From NCBI GenBank assembly GCA_002403855.1, contig DHIO01000013.1:26992-42823 (forward strand): 15,832 bases of DNA. The letters are read 5' to 3'. Below the pieces are notes generated by a model, which made no database searches, was not told the DNA's origin, and saw only the letters and a program-made list of their open reading frames with translations. The DNA comes from Acidimicrobiia bacterium UBA4744 (GTDB taxonomy: Bacteria; Actinomycetota; Acidimicrobiia; Spongiisociales; UBA4744). The translations under genes and the position numbers were made by a program. Positions 1 through 7,801 of the stretch are shown here, piece by piece; within the stretch, counting starts at the first letter, position 1, and the number at the start of each line of letters is the position of its first letter.

Positions 1-1
1 A

Positions 2-964
2 CCGGAAGCCGCGCCGGTCGCCTTTGCCTACTCCTATGAGCCCGGCGACCACCATGACTATGCCTTCACGCTCGACCAGATCCTCGACATGACCATCGAA
101 GCCGAGGGCGAGGAGGTCCTGCTCGGCGAGGAAGCCCCGCAGAACATCAACGTCGCCACCTTCGTTGCCGGAACGGTCTCGTACGACGTCGCAGCCGGAC
201 CTCAACCGGGAACGCATCAGATATCTATCTCCGGCCTGTTCGATGAACTCCAGATCGACGGCGTGGTGGATGGTGTGCCTCTGGAGGAGGGGATCACGGA
301 GGAGGGCATGGTCCCCGATCTCGTCGAGGTCCCCGACATCACCATCGTCATCGACGACCAGGGCCGGCTCGTGTCGGTCGACGGCGAGGGGGTCCCCGAG
401 GAGTTCCCGTTCCTGGGTGATCCGTTCAGCCGGTTGGGTGATTTCACCTCTGGAGGACTCGGCAGCCATTTCGGTCCCGCCTTCCCGGATCAACCCCTGG
501 GAATGGGAGATACCTGGTCTTCGTCCCAAGCGGAGGAGATCGAAGGGTTCGGCGCCACCATGTCGATCGATTCGACCTATGAGGTCGTCGGTATCGAAGT
601 CCTGGACGGACGGCAGGTCGTGGTAATCGATTTCACCACAGAGACATCTGAGGTCGTGGTCGATCTGGGTGAGATGTTCCGGGCGCTCCTTGCGGCCTTC
701 GATGAATCAGGTGCGGGGACCGCGGACGCCGCGGCGGAGATTCCCGAGGTGACGTTCTCCATAACGGTTGACCCTTCGAGGGCGACCGGAACCGTGTGGT
801 TCAATCAGCAAGCCGGCTTGGTGGCCAGATTCACTCAGGACACGGCCGCCAGCATTTCGATGTTGATGGGTTTCTCAGACGGAAACGGGACCGCCCGCAC
901 TGCCGTCGAGATGGACCTCGTGATGCAGTTGGCCGCGGAACGGCTCGACGGATCCTCGGCCTGA
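2..964 (+). CDS. Acidic, probably exported protein of unknown function (3' part)
   Basis: The frame is open from the left edge, so the 5' end, including any signal peptide or lipobox, lies outside the window; about 320 residues are visible. An internal ATG at 89 would be possible, but the same frame continues upstream with protein-like sequence, so I treat the gene as truncated by the window. The protein is rich in Asp, Glu, Gly and Val, has almost no Cys or Lys, and alternates short beta-like stretches, as extracytoplasmic actinobacterial proteins do. A segment around visible residues 157-172 (PAFPDQPLGMGDTWSS) resembles the 'P..P..GDTW' feature of DUF6263-like secreted proteins; this is a recollection of a motif, not a search result. 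The gene ends 50 nt before sufC1 on the same strand. The sufC1 promoter suggests the two are transcribed separately. No function is assigned. Confidence 0.75.
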   Translation, partial: PEAAPVAFAYSYEPGDHHDYAFTLDQILDMTIEAEGEEVLLGEEAPQNINVATFVAGTVSYDVAAGPQPGTHQISISGLFDELQIDGVVDGVPLEEGITEEGMVPDLVEVPDITIVIDDQGRLVSVDGEGVPEEFPFLGDPFSRLGDFTSGGLGSHFGPAFPDQPLGMGDTWSSSQAEEIEGFGATMSIDSTYEVVGIEVLDGRQVVVIDFTTETSEVVVDLGEMFRALLAAFDESGAGTADAAAEIPEVTFSITVDPSRATGTVWFNQQAGLVARFTQDTAASISMLMGFSDGNGTARTAVEMDLVMQLAAERLDGSSA

Positions 965-1002
965 CGAACAACCCCGGAATTCCACTACCCCCGTGGTGTA
1001 TT

Positions 1003-1008
1003 TAGGCT
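1003..1008 (+). promoter_or_regulatory. Candidate -10 box of a leaderless sufC1 promoter
   Basis: The hexamer TAGGCT fits the TANNNT -10 pattern of sigma-70-type promoters. It is followed by six bases (GTGACC) and then the ATG at 1015, so transcription would start at or next to the A of the start codon. There is no Shine-Dalgarno in front of this ATG. No good -35 is present; the best-placed hexamer (980-985, TTCCAC) matches TTGACA poorly. A short inverted repeat, CCAC (982-985) and GTGG (993-996), lies in the spacer. The TSS is inferred. Confidence 0.45.
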
Positions 1009-1014
1009 GTGACC

Positions 1015-1770
1015 ATGTCCACCCAGCCACTCCTCCAGATCGAAGACCTCCATGCCCGGGCCGGCGATGCGGAAATCCTGCGCGGGGTCAACCTCACCGT
1101 CGAACGAGGCGAGGTTGCCGCCTTGATGGGCCCAAACGGATCGGGCAAGTCGACTCTTGCCAACGTGCTCATGGGAAGCCCCAGTTACCAGGTGACCGCC
1201 GGAAGGATTCTCTACGAGGGCGAGGACGTGACCGAGGCGCCTCCCAATGATCGGGCCGGTCTGGGGATGTTTCTGGCGTTCCAGTATCCGGAGGAGATTC
1301 CCGGAGTGTCGGTGGTCAATTTCCTCCGCACGGCACTGTCCAACCGCACCGGTATCGACTACACCGTGCTGGAGCTTCGCCTGAAAGTCATGGACGCCAT
1401 GAGGGAGCTCGGGATGGAATCGAGCTTCGCCGATCGGTATCTCAACGAGGGTTTCTCCGGGGGTGAGCGAAAGCGCAACGAGGTACTCCAGATGGCGGTG
1501 CTCGAACCCGAATTGGCCATCATGGACGAGACCGATTCGGGATTGGACATAGACGCCTTGCGGATCGTTGCCGAGGGGGTCAACAAGCTGACCGGACCGG
1601 AACGCGGGTTCCTGATCATCACCCACTATCAGCGCCTCCTCGACTACATCACACCGGACGTCGTCCACATCTTCTTGAACGGCCGGGTCCTCATGTCGGG
1701 AGGTCCCGAGCTGGCAGTTCGGTTGGAGGAGGACGGCTACGAGGCTTTCCGGGCCGGCGCCCCGGTGTGA
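1015..1770 (+). CDS. sufC: SufC ATPase of the SUF Fe-S assembly system (copy 1, canonical type)
   Basis: Cytosolic ABC-type ATPase (251 aa) that powers the SufBCD scaffold during Fe-S cluster assembly. Walker A GPNGSGKS is at residues 39-46, the Q-loop at AFQYPEE (Q90), the signature FSGGERKR at 147-154, Walker B/D-loop at AIMDETDSGLDIDAL (about 168-182), and the switch His at 204 in ITHYQR. The phrase SGGE(R/K)KRNE...MAVLEPELAI.DE.DSGLDID is diagnostic for SufC rather than for transporter ATPases. ATG 1015 was chosen over GTG 1009 because GTG 1009 immediately follows a -10-like TAGGCT and would lie upstream of the likely transcription start. sufS follows after 13 nt and sufU overlaps sufS, giving a sufC-sufS-sufU operon. 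A second, diverged SufC lies at 6995-7801. Family identity is secure; which SufC serves which scaffold is unknown. Confidence 0.95.
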   Translation: MSTQPLLQIEDLHARAGDAEILRGVNLTVERGEVAALMGPNGSGKSTLANVLMGSPSYQVTAGRILYEGEDVTEAPPNDRAGLGMFLAFQYPEEIPGVSVVNFLRTALSNRTGIDYTVLELRLKVMDAMRELGMESSFADRYLNEGFSGGERKRNEVLQMAVLEPELAIMDETDSGLDIDALRIVAEGVNKLTGPERGFLIITHYQRLLDYITPDVVHIFLNGRVLMSGGPELAVRLEEDGYEAFRAGAPV

Positions 1771-1783
1771 AAGTTCGGGCGGA

Positions 1784-3010
1784 ATGAACGACCTCTCCCA
1801 TCTGCGGCTGGATTTTCCGGTACTCCAACGTCGGGTACACGGCAAGCCCCTGGTGTTCCTCGATTCGGCCGCCTCGAGTCAGAAGCCGAAGCAGGTACTG
1901 GACGTGATGGACGCTGCCTACCGGACCTACTACGCCAACGTCCACCGCGGGGCCTACCTGCTTTCCGAGGAGTCCACGGCTGCGTACGAGCAAGCGCGCG
2001 GCAAGGTGGCTCGTTTCATCAACGCGGCACGGGCGGAAATCGCTTTCACCAGAGGGGCGACCACGGCTCTCAACACCGTGGCCTTCGGGTGGGGCATGGA
2101 TCATCTCAGAGCCGGTGACAGGATCGTGCTGACCATGATGGAGCACCACGCCAACGTGGTCCCCTGGCAGTTGGTCGCTCGCCGGACCGGTGCCGAACTC
2201 GTCTACGTTCCGATGACCGACGACTACCGGCTCGACCTGAAACGGCTTTCCGAGCTCCTCGACGAGCGCGTCAAGGTGGTCTCGTTCACCGGCATGTCGA
2301 ACGTGACCGGGACGATGCCTCCGGTGGCGGAAATCGCCGGCCTGGCCCGGCAGTGCGGTTCGCTCGTCGTAGTCGATGCCGCCCAGTTGGTCACCCATGC
2401 TCCGGTAGACGTGCAGCAACTCGGAGCGGATTTCGTAGCGTTCTCCGGCCACAAAATGCTGGGACCGACGGGAATCGGGGCGCTGTGGGGCCGCCCCGAA
2501 GTGCTCGAGGAGATGGAGCCCTTCGAAGGCGGAGGTGAGATGATCAGCGATGTCCGGCTCGACGGATCGACGTGGGCGCCGGTACCTCACAAGTTCGAGG
2601 CCGGAACCCCTCCCATCATCGAGGCGATCGGCCTGGGAGCGGCAGTCGACTATCTCGACAAGATCGGCATGGAATCCGTGCGCCGTCATGAGATGGAACT
2701 GACCGCCTATGCACTGAGCCGACTGGCCGAGTTGCCGGCGGTACGAGTATTCGGGCCGGCCGAAGTCGACCACCGGGGCGGGGTCATCAGCTTCGCCCTA
2801 GCCGATGTTCATCCTCACGATGTGGCAACGATCCTCGATCAGGACGGCATTGCCATCCGAGCCGGCCACCACTGCGCCAAGCCCCTCACCCGGACACTGG
2901 GCGTGCCGGCAACGGCGCGGGCTTCGTTCCAGGTGTACACAACAAGGGAGGACGTCGACGCCCTCGTAGACGGGTTGCGCCGAGTACAAGAGGTCTTCCG
3001 TGTCGATTGA
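1784..3010 (+). CDS. sufS: SufS-type cysteine desulfurase (PLP)
   Basis: PLP-dependent group II cysteine desulfurase (408 aa, near the usual 405-415). It removes sulfur from L-cysteine and passes the persulfide to SufU for Fe-S assembly in the cytosol. The PLP Schiff-base lysine is K224 in SGHKMLGP, with D198 and Q201 in VVVDAAQLVTH holding the cofactor and a His in MEHHANVVPWQ (120-129) stacking on the ring. The catalytic Cys is C364 in RAGHHCAKP; the residue two positions after this Cys is Lys where Gln is common in SufS. The C-terminal R..FQVY.T.ED is also typical. It starts 13 nt after sufC1; a weak GGCGGA sits close to the ATG, and translation is probably coupled. Its last 11 bases overlap sufU, its expected sulfur acceptor. 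Csd-type desulfurases are the close alternative, but the sufC/sufU context supports SufS. Confidence 0.96.
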   Translation: MNDLSHLRLDFPVLQRRVHGKPLVFLDSAASSQKPKQVLDVMDAAYRTYYANVHRGAYLLSEESTAAYEQARGKVARFINAARAEIAFTRGATTALNTVAFGWGMDHLRAGDRIVLTMMEHHANVVPWQLVARRTGAELVYVPMTDDYRLDLKRLSELLDERVKVVSFTGMSNVTGTMPPVAEIAGLARQCGSLVVVDAAQLVTHAPVDVQQLGADFVAFSGHKMLGPTGIGALWGRPEVLEEMEPFEGGGEMISDVRLDGSTWAPVPHKFEAGTPPIIEAIGLGAAVDYLDKIGMESVRRHEMELTAYALSRLAELPAVRVFGPAEVDHRGGVISFALADVHPHDVATILDQDGIAIRAGHHCAKPLTRTLGVPATARASFQVYTTREDVDALVDGLRRVQEVFRVD

Positions 3011-3455
3011 AGAGCTCTACCGCGAAGTGATCCTCGACCACTACCGAAACCCTCGCAATCGCGGATCCCTCGACCACCCCGACGCCCATGCCGAGGGCAC
3101 CAACCCTTTGTGCGGAGACGAGCTGACGCTGGACCTTCGCCTCGAGGAGGACCGGGTCACCGACGTGGCAATTCAGGGACAGGGGTGCTCGATCAGCCAG
3201 TCGTCGGCGTCGATGATGAGCCAGGCGATCAAGGGCAAGAGCACGGACGAGATCCGGGAACTCATCGCCACCTTCAAATCGATGATGGACATCGAGACCG
3301 CCCCCATCCAGGCGGGGCTCGACCCCGACCGGCCCGGCGCGGTGCTGGGAGACCTCGAGGCGCTGCAAGGTGTCCGCAAATTCCCGGTCCGGATCAAGTG
3401 CGCCAACCTGGCCTGGACCACCCTGGAAGAGGCACTGCGCGACCAAGACGACTAG
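3000..3455 (+). CDS. sufU: SufU, zinc-dependent sulfur acceptor for SufS
   Basis: IscU-like fold protein (151 aa) that in Firmicutes and Actinomycetota acts as the zinc-bound sulfurtransferase partner of SufS. The zinc/sulfur ligands are visible: C38 and D40 in NPLCGDE, C63 in GQGCSIS, and C134 in RIKCANLAW. The extra segment around residues 95-118, between the second and third cysteines, is typical of SufU and absent from scaffold-type IscU, so this is not IscU. The start is GTG 3000, inside the end of sufS (11-bp overlap), with AAGAGG at 2988-2993 spaced 6 nt before it. It is the last gene of the sufC-sufS-sufU unit; the convergent fumarase gene ends 30 nt further on. No sufT (DUF59) gene follows, as it often does in actinobacterial suf operons. 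Confidence 0.95.
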   Translation: MSIEELYREVILDHYRNPRNRGSLDHPDAHAEGTNPLCGDELTLDLRLEEDRVTDVAIQGQGCSISQSSASMMSQAIKGKSTDEIRELIATFKSMMDIETAPIQAGLDPDRPGAVLGDLEALQGVRKFPVRIKCANLAWTTLEEALRDQDD

Positions 3456-3485
3456 GAGCGATCTGTACCCGAGGCCCGCTACAGC

Positions 3486-4877
3486 CTACAACACTCCCCC
3501 TTCGGTCATCCGCTTGAGGTCGAGAGCCTGGTCGATTTCCTCTTCGCTCATCAATCCCCTTTCCAGCACCACCTCACGGACCGTTCGGCCGGTGGCAAAA
3601 GCCTCTTTGGCCACCAGGGAACCGTTGTCGTAGCCGATGTGGGGATTGAGAGCGGTGACCACGATCACGTTCTTCTCGAGGAGGTGACGGGCGCGGTCCG
3701 CATCTGCCTCGATGCCGTCGACACACTTCTCCGCCATCAACCGGCAAGCCGCCGCGAGCAGGGAGATCGACTCTCCGAGGTTGCGGGCCATCATGGGCAT
3801 CATGACGTTGAGCTCGAAGTTACCGTTGGCGCCGCCCCAGGCGACGGCGGTGTCATTGCCCATCACCTGAGCGGCGACCTGCATGGCCATTTCCGGCATG
3901 ACCGGATTGACCTTGGCCGGCATGATCGAGCTGCCCGGCTGCAGGGCCGGTAGCTTGATCTCGGCGATGGCCGTCACCGGACCCGACGACAGCCAGCGGA
4001 GGTCATTGGCGATCTTGAACAAGGCGGTCGCCACGGTCTTCAACGCCCCCGAGGCGTTGACGACGGCGTCCTTCGCCGCCTGCGCTTCGAAGTGGTTGGC
4101 GGCTTCGCGAAACGCGTAGCCGGTACGCTCGGCCATGACCGAGATGACCTTCGCCGCAAACCCCGGCGGGCAGTTGATGCCGGTCCCCGTGGCGGTGCCG
4201 CCGAGTGGTAGTTCCTCCAGTTCCGAGACGACCTTCTCGATCCGCTCAGCTCCCTTGCGAACCTGGGCTGCATAGCCCGAGAACTCTTGACCGAGAGTTA
4301 CCGGCACGGCATCCATGAGATGGGTCCGTCCCGACTTGACGACCTCGGCGAACTCCTCGGACTTGGCCTCCAAGGACGCGCCAAGCTGAGAGAGCCCCGG
4401 GAGCAGATCCTCGCGGAGGGCGTCCACCGCCGCTACGTGCATGGCCGTGGGGAACGTGTCGTTGGACGACTGGCCGAAATTGACATGATCGTTGGGATGC
4501 ACCAGTTTCGAGCCCGGCTCACCTCCCAATAGCTGAGTCGCTCGATGGGCAATGACCTCGTTGCTGTTGGTATTGCTCGAGGTGCCCGATCCGGTCTGGA
4601 ACACGTCGACCGGGAACTGGTGGTCGAGAGCACCCGACATGACCTCATCGGCCGCCTGCCGGATGGCGTTCGCTTTGTCCGCGTCTACATAGCCGCCGGC
4701 TCCGGAAGCTTCGGCGGCAGAGCCCTTGAGCAGTCCGAAAGCCCAGATGATCCGCCGGTCGACCTTCAGGCCGGAGACCGGAAAGTTGTCGACTGCCCTT
4801 TGCGTCGACGCGCCGTAGTAGGCGTCGACCGGTACCTTCACCTCGCCCATCGAGTCACGCTCAATGCGATACTCCAT
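3486..4877 (-). CDS. fumC: Class II fumarate hydratase
   Basis: Homotetrameric, cluster-free fumarase (463 aa, normal length) that interconverts fumarate and L-malate in the TCA cycle. The superfamily signature GSSIMPAKVNP is at 315-325, with the catalytic Ser at 317. The general acid/base His is 186 in SGRTHLMDA, and GSGTSSNTNSNEV (97-109) and NFGQSSNDTFPTA (133-145) form other parts of the active site. The N-terminal YRIERDSMGEVKVP...YYGASTQRAVDNFP is that of fumarases rather than aspartases, though aspartase is the nearest alternative. A strong double Shine-Dalgarno (AGGAGAGGAG, 4893-4884) sits 6 nt before the ATG. A TANNNT hexamer (TACGCT, 4912-4907) lies 29 nt upstream of the start but has no well-spaced -35 (TTGCAC only 14 nt away). 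It converges on sufU and is divergent from the kinase gene. Being iron-independent, it would still work if Fe-S supply failed; that link is inference. Confidence 0.96.
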   Translation of the reverse strand: MEYRIERDSMGEVKVPVDAYYGASTQRAVDNFPVSGLKVDRRIIWAFGLLKGSAAEASGAGGYVDADKANAIRQAADEVMSGALDHQFPVDVFQTGSGTSSNTNSNEVIAHRATQLLGGEPGSKLVHPNDHVNFGQSSNDTFPTAMHVAAVDALREDLLPGLSQLGASLEAKSEEFAEVVKSGRTHLMDAVPVTLGQEFSGYAAQVRKGAERIEKVVSELEELPLGGTATGTGINCPPGFAAKVISVMAERTGYAFREAANHFEAQAAKDAVVNASGALKTVATALFKIANDLRWLSSGPVTAIAEIKLPALQPGSSIMPAKVNPVMPEMAMQVAAQVMGNDTAVAWGGANGNFELNVMMPMMARNLGESISLLAAACRLMAEKCVDGIEADADRARHLLEKNVIVVTALNPHIGYDNGSLVAKEAFATGRTVREVVLERGLMSEEEIDQALDLKRMTEGGVL

Positions 4878-5035
4878 GGCTGGCTCCTCTCCTGGTAGCT
4901 CTTCCTAGCGTAAGCGCCTCTCCGCCGTGCAACACAGGGACCTAAGTCACTTCCAGGTGATCAAGCCCGGCGGTGGCGCTGCCGATACAAGCAAGACAAG
5001 GGCGGCACGAAACGCCCGAGGCAAAGAGGAAGCAC

Positions 5036-6994
5036 TTGACGGACATGGAGCGCCGGCCCGACGGCCCAGTGGTTCGCGGCACCACCAAGGTGTGGGCGCT
5101 CACATCGATCATCGCCGCCGCTGCCGCCGCCATCTGGTATTCCAAACTCGATCTGCCCGCATTGCTGGACGCCCCGCGGCTCCCGTGGTGGGGTTTGGCC
5201 ATCGGCTTCCATGTGGCCGAGCTGGCAGTGGTCCACCTCCGGTTTCGGAAAGACGCGCACTCCTTCTCGATGAGCGAACTCCCCCTCGTACTGGGACTGT
5301 TCTTCGCGGCGCCTCTTCATCTCGTGATCGGACAGTTGGTAGGAGTTTCGGCCGTCTACGCCTTCCACCGGCGCCTTCCGCCCATCAAGTTGACGTTCAA
5401 CATCGCCCAGTTCGCCCTGCAAAGCGCCCTGGCCATCACCGTCTTTCGCAGCATTGTCTCCCTGGGAGATCCTCTGGGAGCGGCCGGGTGGATCGGGGCG
5501 GTCGCAGCCAGCCTGGCCGCCACAGTCACCGCCGACCTGCTCATCAACCTGGCCATCCGTCTCACCGGTGGACGAGTACCGCGCGCTGACCTGCTACAAG
5601 TCCTGGCCCTCAGTTCCCTCGCCGGAGCGATGAACGCCAGCTTGGCGGTGAGCGGTGTGGTCGTCTTGTCTGCCGCTCCGGACGCAGCCTGGCTGGCGCT
5701 CATGCCTCCGTTGATTCTCTTCCTCGCGTATCGGGCGTATGTGTCGCAAAGACACGAGCGAGCCAAGCTGGAATCGCTCTATGAAGCGACCCGAACTCTG
5801 CACGGGTCGCCACAAATCGAGGCTGCCCTGGTGGCTGCCTGCCGAGACGCCGCCCAGATGCTCGATGCGGAATATGCCGAGATTCTTCTCTTCTCCGACC
5901 GGACCCCTTCGGAGATCTACTGGACGGCGGTCGGGCCAAGAGACCGTTTGGTAGTGATGCAAGCCGCCGACCTCGGGCCGGGGGCATGGGATAGGCTGGC
6001 CGAAGTCGGCCGGGCCACCCTCCTCGACGAACAGGATGCGTCCGCCCTCAACCTCCCGCCTTCGGATCGCGGCCGTATCGAAGAAGCGATCGTCGCTCCC
6101 CTGACCGGAGCAGCGGGAGTCGTCGGCGTGATCGTCGTCTTCAACCGGATCGGCGACATCAGTTCGTTTGCCGCGGACGACGTACCGTTGCTCGACACGC
6201 TGGCCAGCCAAATCAGCGTGTCGCTGGAGAACGGCCGCCTGGAGGACTCACTCGCCCAGCTCACGGCCCTGAAGGACCGACTCGAAGAGGTGATCAGGTC
6301 GAAGGACCAGTTCGTCGCCTCGGTCAGTCACGAGCTGCGAACGCCGCTGACCGCGGTGGTGGGACTCTCTCATGAGCTTCACGACAACTGGTCGATCTAC
6401 GCCGGCGGCGATGCTCAAGAGATCGTCGACCTCATCGCCTCCCAGAGTTCCGAGCTATCCGACATCATCGAAGACCTCCTGGTGGCAGCCCGGGCAGACA
6501 TCGGAACGCTCACGCTCCAGCCCCGCCGCGTCGACCTTAGAGCCGAACTCGATGCCGTGATTGCCGGCCAGCGGGCGACCGGGGGGTCGGCCATGCCGAC
6601 CGTCGAGCTCAGTCCGGGGTCGGATTACGTATGGAGCGATCCCCTCCGACTGCGACAAATCGTTCGCAACCTGCTGTCCAATGCAGCCCGCTACGGCGGT
6701 GAAGAAGTCTCGATCCGCGCCTTTCGGGAGGGCCCCCGGGTGCGGGTCGAGGTGTGCGACGACGGGCCCGGGATTCCTCTCGACCGTGCCGAAACCATCT
6801 TCGAGCCCTACTTGTCGGCCCACAAGCCCGGAACCCAACCCGGATCGGTAGGGCTCGGATTGGCCGTGTCGCGCACCTTGGCGCGTCTCATGGGGGGAGA
6901 TCTGGTCTACACCGGAAACGGCGGCACAACCTTTGAGCTGACCGTGCCGGTTGAGACACCCAGCGCCCGGGACGGGACGAGACCCACGGGGTAA
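5036..6994 (+). CDS. Membrane sensor histidine kinase with GAF domain (orphan in this window)
   Basis: Two-component sensor kinase, 652 aa from the chosen TTG start. Residues about 19-235 hold roughly seven hydrophobic segments with short loops, a polytopic membrane sensor rather than the usual two-helix periplasmic type. A GAF-like domain follows at about 254-399, then a short coiled-coil linker. HisKA has H432 in SVSHELRTPLT as the phosphorylated His. HATPase_c shows the N-box RNLLSNAARYGG (544-555), G1 DDGPGIP (575-581) and G2 GLGLAVS (606-612). The frame is open back to GTG 4973, but AGAGGA (5025-5030) lies 5 nt before TTG 5036 and 14 nt before ATG 5045, so 5036 is favoured and 5045 possible. 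No response regulator is nearby and the ligand is unknown. The stop codon directly abuts the stop of the convergent sufC2. Confidence 0.92.
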   Translation: MTDMERRPDGPVVRGTTKVWALTSIIAAAAAAIWYSKLDLPALLDAPRLPWWGLAIGFHVAELAVVHLRFRKDAHSFSMSELPLVLGLFFAAPLHLVIGQLVGVSAVYAFHRRLPPIKLTFNIAQFALQSALAITVFRSIVSLGDPLGAAGWIGAVAASLAATVTADLLINLAIRLTGGRVPRADLLQVLALSSLAGAMNASLAVSGVVVLSAAPDAAWLALMPPLILFLAYRAYVSQRHERAKLESLYEATRTLHGSPQIEAALVAACRDAAQMLDAEYAEILLFSDRTPSEIYWTAVGPRDRLVVMQAADLGPGAWDRLAEVGRATLLDEQDASALNLPPSDRGRIEEAIVAPLTGAAGVVGVIVVFNRIGDISSFAADDVPLLDTLASQISVSLENGRLEDSLAQLTALKDRLEEVIRSKDQFVASVSHELRTPLTAVVGLSHELHDNWSIYAGGDAQEIVDLIASQSSELSDIIEDLLVAARADIGTLTLQPRRVDLRAELDAVIAGQRATGGSAMPTVELSPGSDYVWSDPLRLRQIVRNLLSNAARYGGEEVSIRAFREGPRVRVEVCDDGPGIPLDRAETIFEPYLSAHKPGTQPGSVGLGLAVSRTLARLMGGDLVYTGNGGTTFELTVPVETPSARDGTRPTG

Positions 6995-7801
6995 TCAGAT
7001 ATCGAACGGAGTGTCGGTGAAGTATTCCGAAGCGGCCTTCTCGCGGGGAGCCCCAGCAGACGGCTCGATTCCCAGGCGTTGCCGGAGGGCTTCGTAGCCG
7101 CCGTCTTCGAGTTCGTCGGCGAGTTCTGGCCCTCCCGACTCCACGATCCTTCCGTCCATCATCACATGGATCCGATCCGGCGTTAGATACCGGAGAATCC
7201 GGCTGTAGTGGGTGATCATCACCACTGCCATTTCCGGACTGCGCATGGCCTCCACCGCTTCGGCAACTTCCCGCACCGCATCGATATCGAGGCCCGAATC
7301 GATCTCATCCAACACGGCCACCTTCGGCGCCAGGACCGCCATCTGGAAGATCTCCGAACGCTTCTTCTCGCCCCCCGACAGGTCAACGTTGACGGCCCGA
7401 TCGAGGAACGGTTGCATGTCGAATTCCGCAGCGGCAGCTTCCAGGCGGGCTTCGAGTTCATTCTCCGGGATGGCCTGCTCGTCGGCGATCTCTTCGAGGA
7501 ATTCCTGCAGACCGACTCCTGCCACCTCAACCGGGTACTGGAATGCCTGCATGAGTCCGAGCCGGGCGCGGTCGCTCACCGGCTTGTCGAGCAATTCGAC
7601 ACCGCCCAATTCGGCGGAGCCTTCCACTTGGTAGTCCCTTTTCCCGGTCAGGACATGGCAGAGGGTAGATTTACCCGAGCCGTTTGGGCCCATGATGGCG
7701 TGGAACTCGCCAAACGGGACTTCGAGGTCGACACCCTTGAGGATGTCCGTACTCCCCACCGCCGCCCGGACGTCTCGAATCGAGAGAGCGGTATTGGTCA
7801 C
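6995..7801 (-). CDS. sufC: SufC ATPase of the SUF Fe-S assembly system (copy 2, diverged)
   Basis: Second SufC-family ATPase (268 aa). Walker A GPNGSGKS is at 38-45, the Q-loop at AFQYPVE (Q88), the signature LSGGEKKR at 141-148, Walker B/D-loop VAVLDEIDSGLDIDAV at about 161-176, and the switch His at 198 in ITHYSR; all catalytic motifs are intact. It differs from copy 1 in many positions (LSGG for FSGG, DEIDSG for DETDSG, APKVAV for EPELAI) and has a C-terminal tail of about 30 residues. The start is GTG 7801, which overlaps the stop of the Rieske gene by 4 bases (GTGA) and has GGAGGA just upstream (7810-7805). The frame is open further upstream to 7939, but that part has arginine-rich shadow composition and overlaps the Rieske gene. 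sufD-Rieske-sufC is the order of typical actinobacterial suf operons, so this may be the ancestral locus copy and copy 1 the extra one, or the reverse. Confidence 0.94.
   Translation of the reverse strand: MTNTALSIRDVRAAVGSTDILKGVDLEVPFGEFHAIMGPNGSGKSTLCHVLTGKRDYQVEGSAELGGVELLDKPVSDRARLGLMQAFQYPVEVAGVGLQEFLEEIADEQAIPENELEARLEAAAAEFDMQPFLDRAVNVDLSGGEKKRSEIFQMAVLAPKVAVLDEIDSGLDIDAVREVAEAVEAMRSPEMAVVMITHYSRILRYLTPDRIHVMMDGRIVESGGPELADELEDGGYEALRQRLGIEPSAGAPREKAASEYFTDTPFDI

Noticed and set aside
982..996. CCAC-N7-GTGG upstream of sufC1 as a SufR operator
   Set aside because: It has only 4 bp per arm and does not match the SufR sites I know (CAAC-N6-GTTG type or ACACT-N5-TGTGA type); no copy was seen upstream of sufD.
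985..2773. Long - strand open frames opposite sufC1 and sufS
   Set aside because: They lie fully antisense to two secure suf genes, have no Shine-Dalgarno or domain signal, and are explained by codon bias.
3463..3484. Hairpin CTGTA/TACAG between sufU and fumC as a terminator
   Set aside because: The stem is only 5 bp and A/T-rich with a 12-nt loop, and no T-run follows on either strand. It would form a weak structure at best.
4973..5035. Upstream GTG start for the histidine kinase
   Set aside because: There is no Shine-Dalgarno at GTG 4973, and the extra 21 residues are polar and unconserved in appearance; TTG 5036 has AGAGGA at good spacing.
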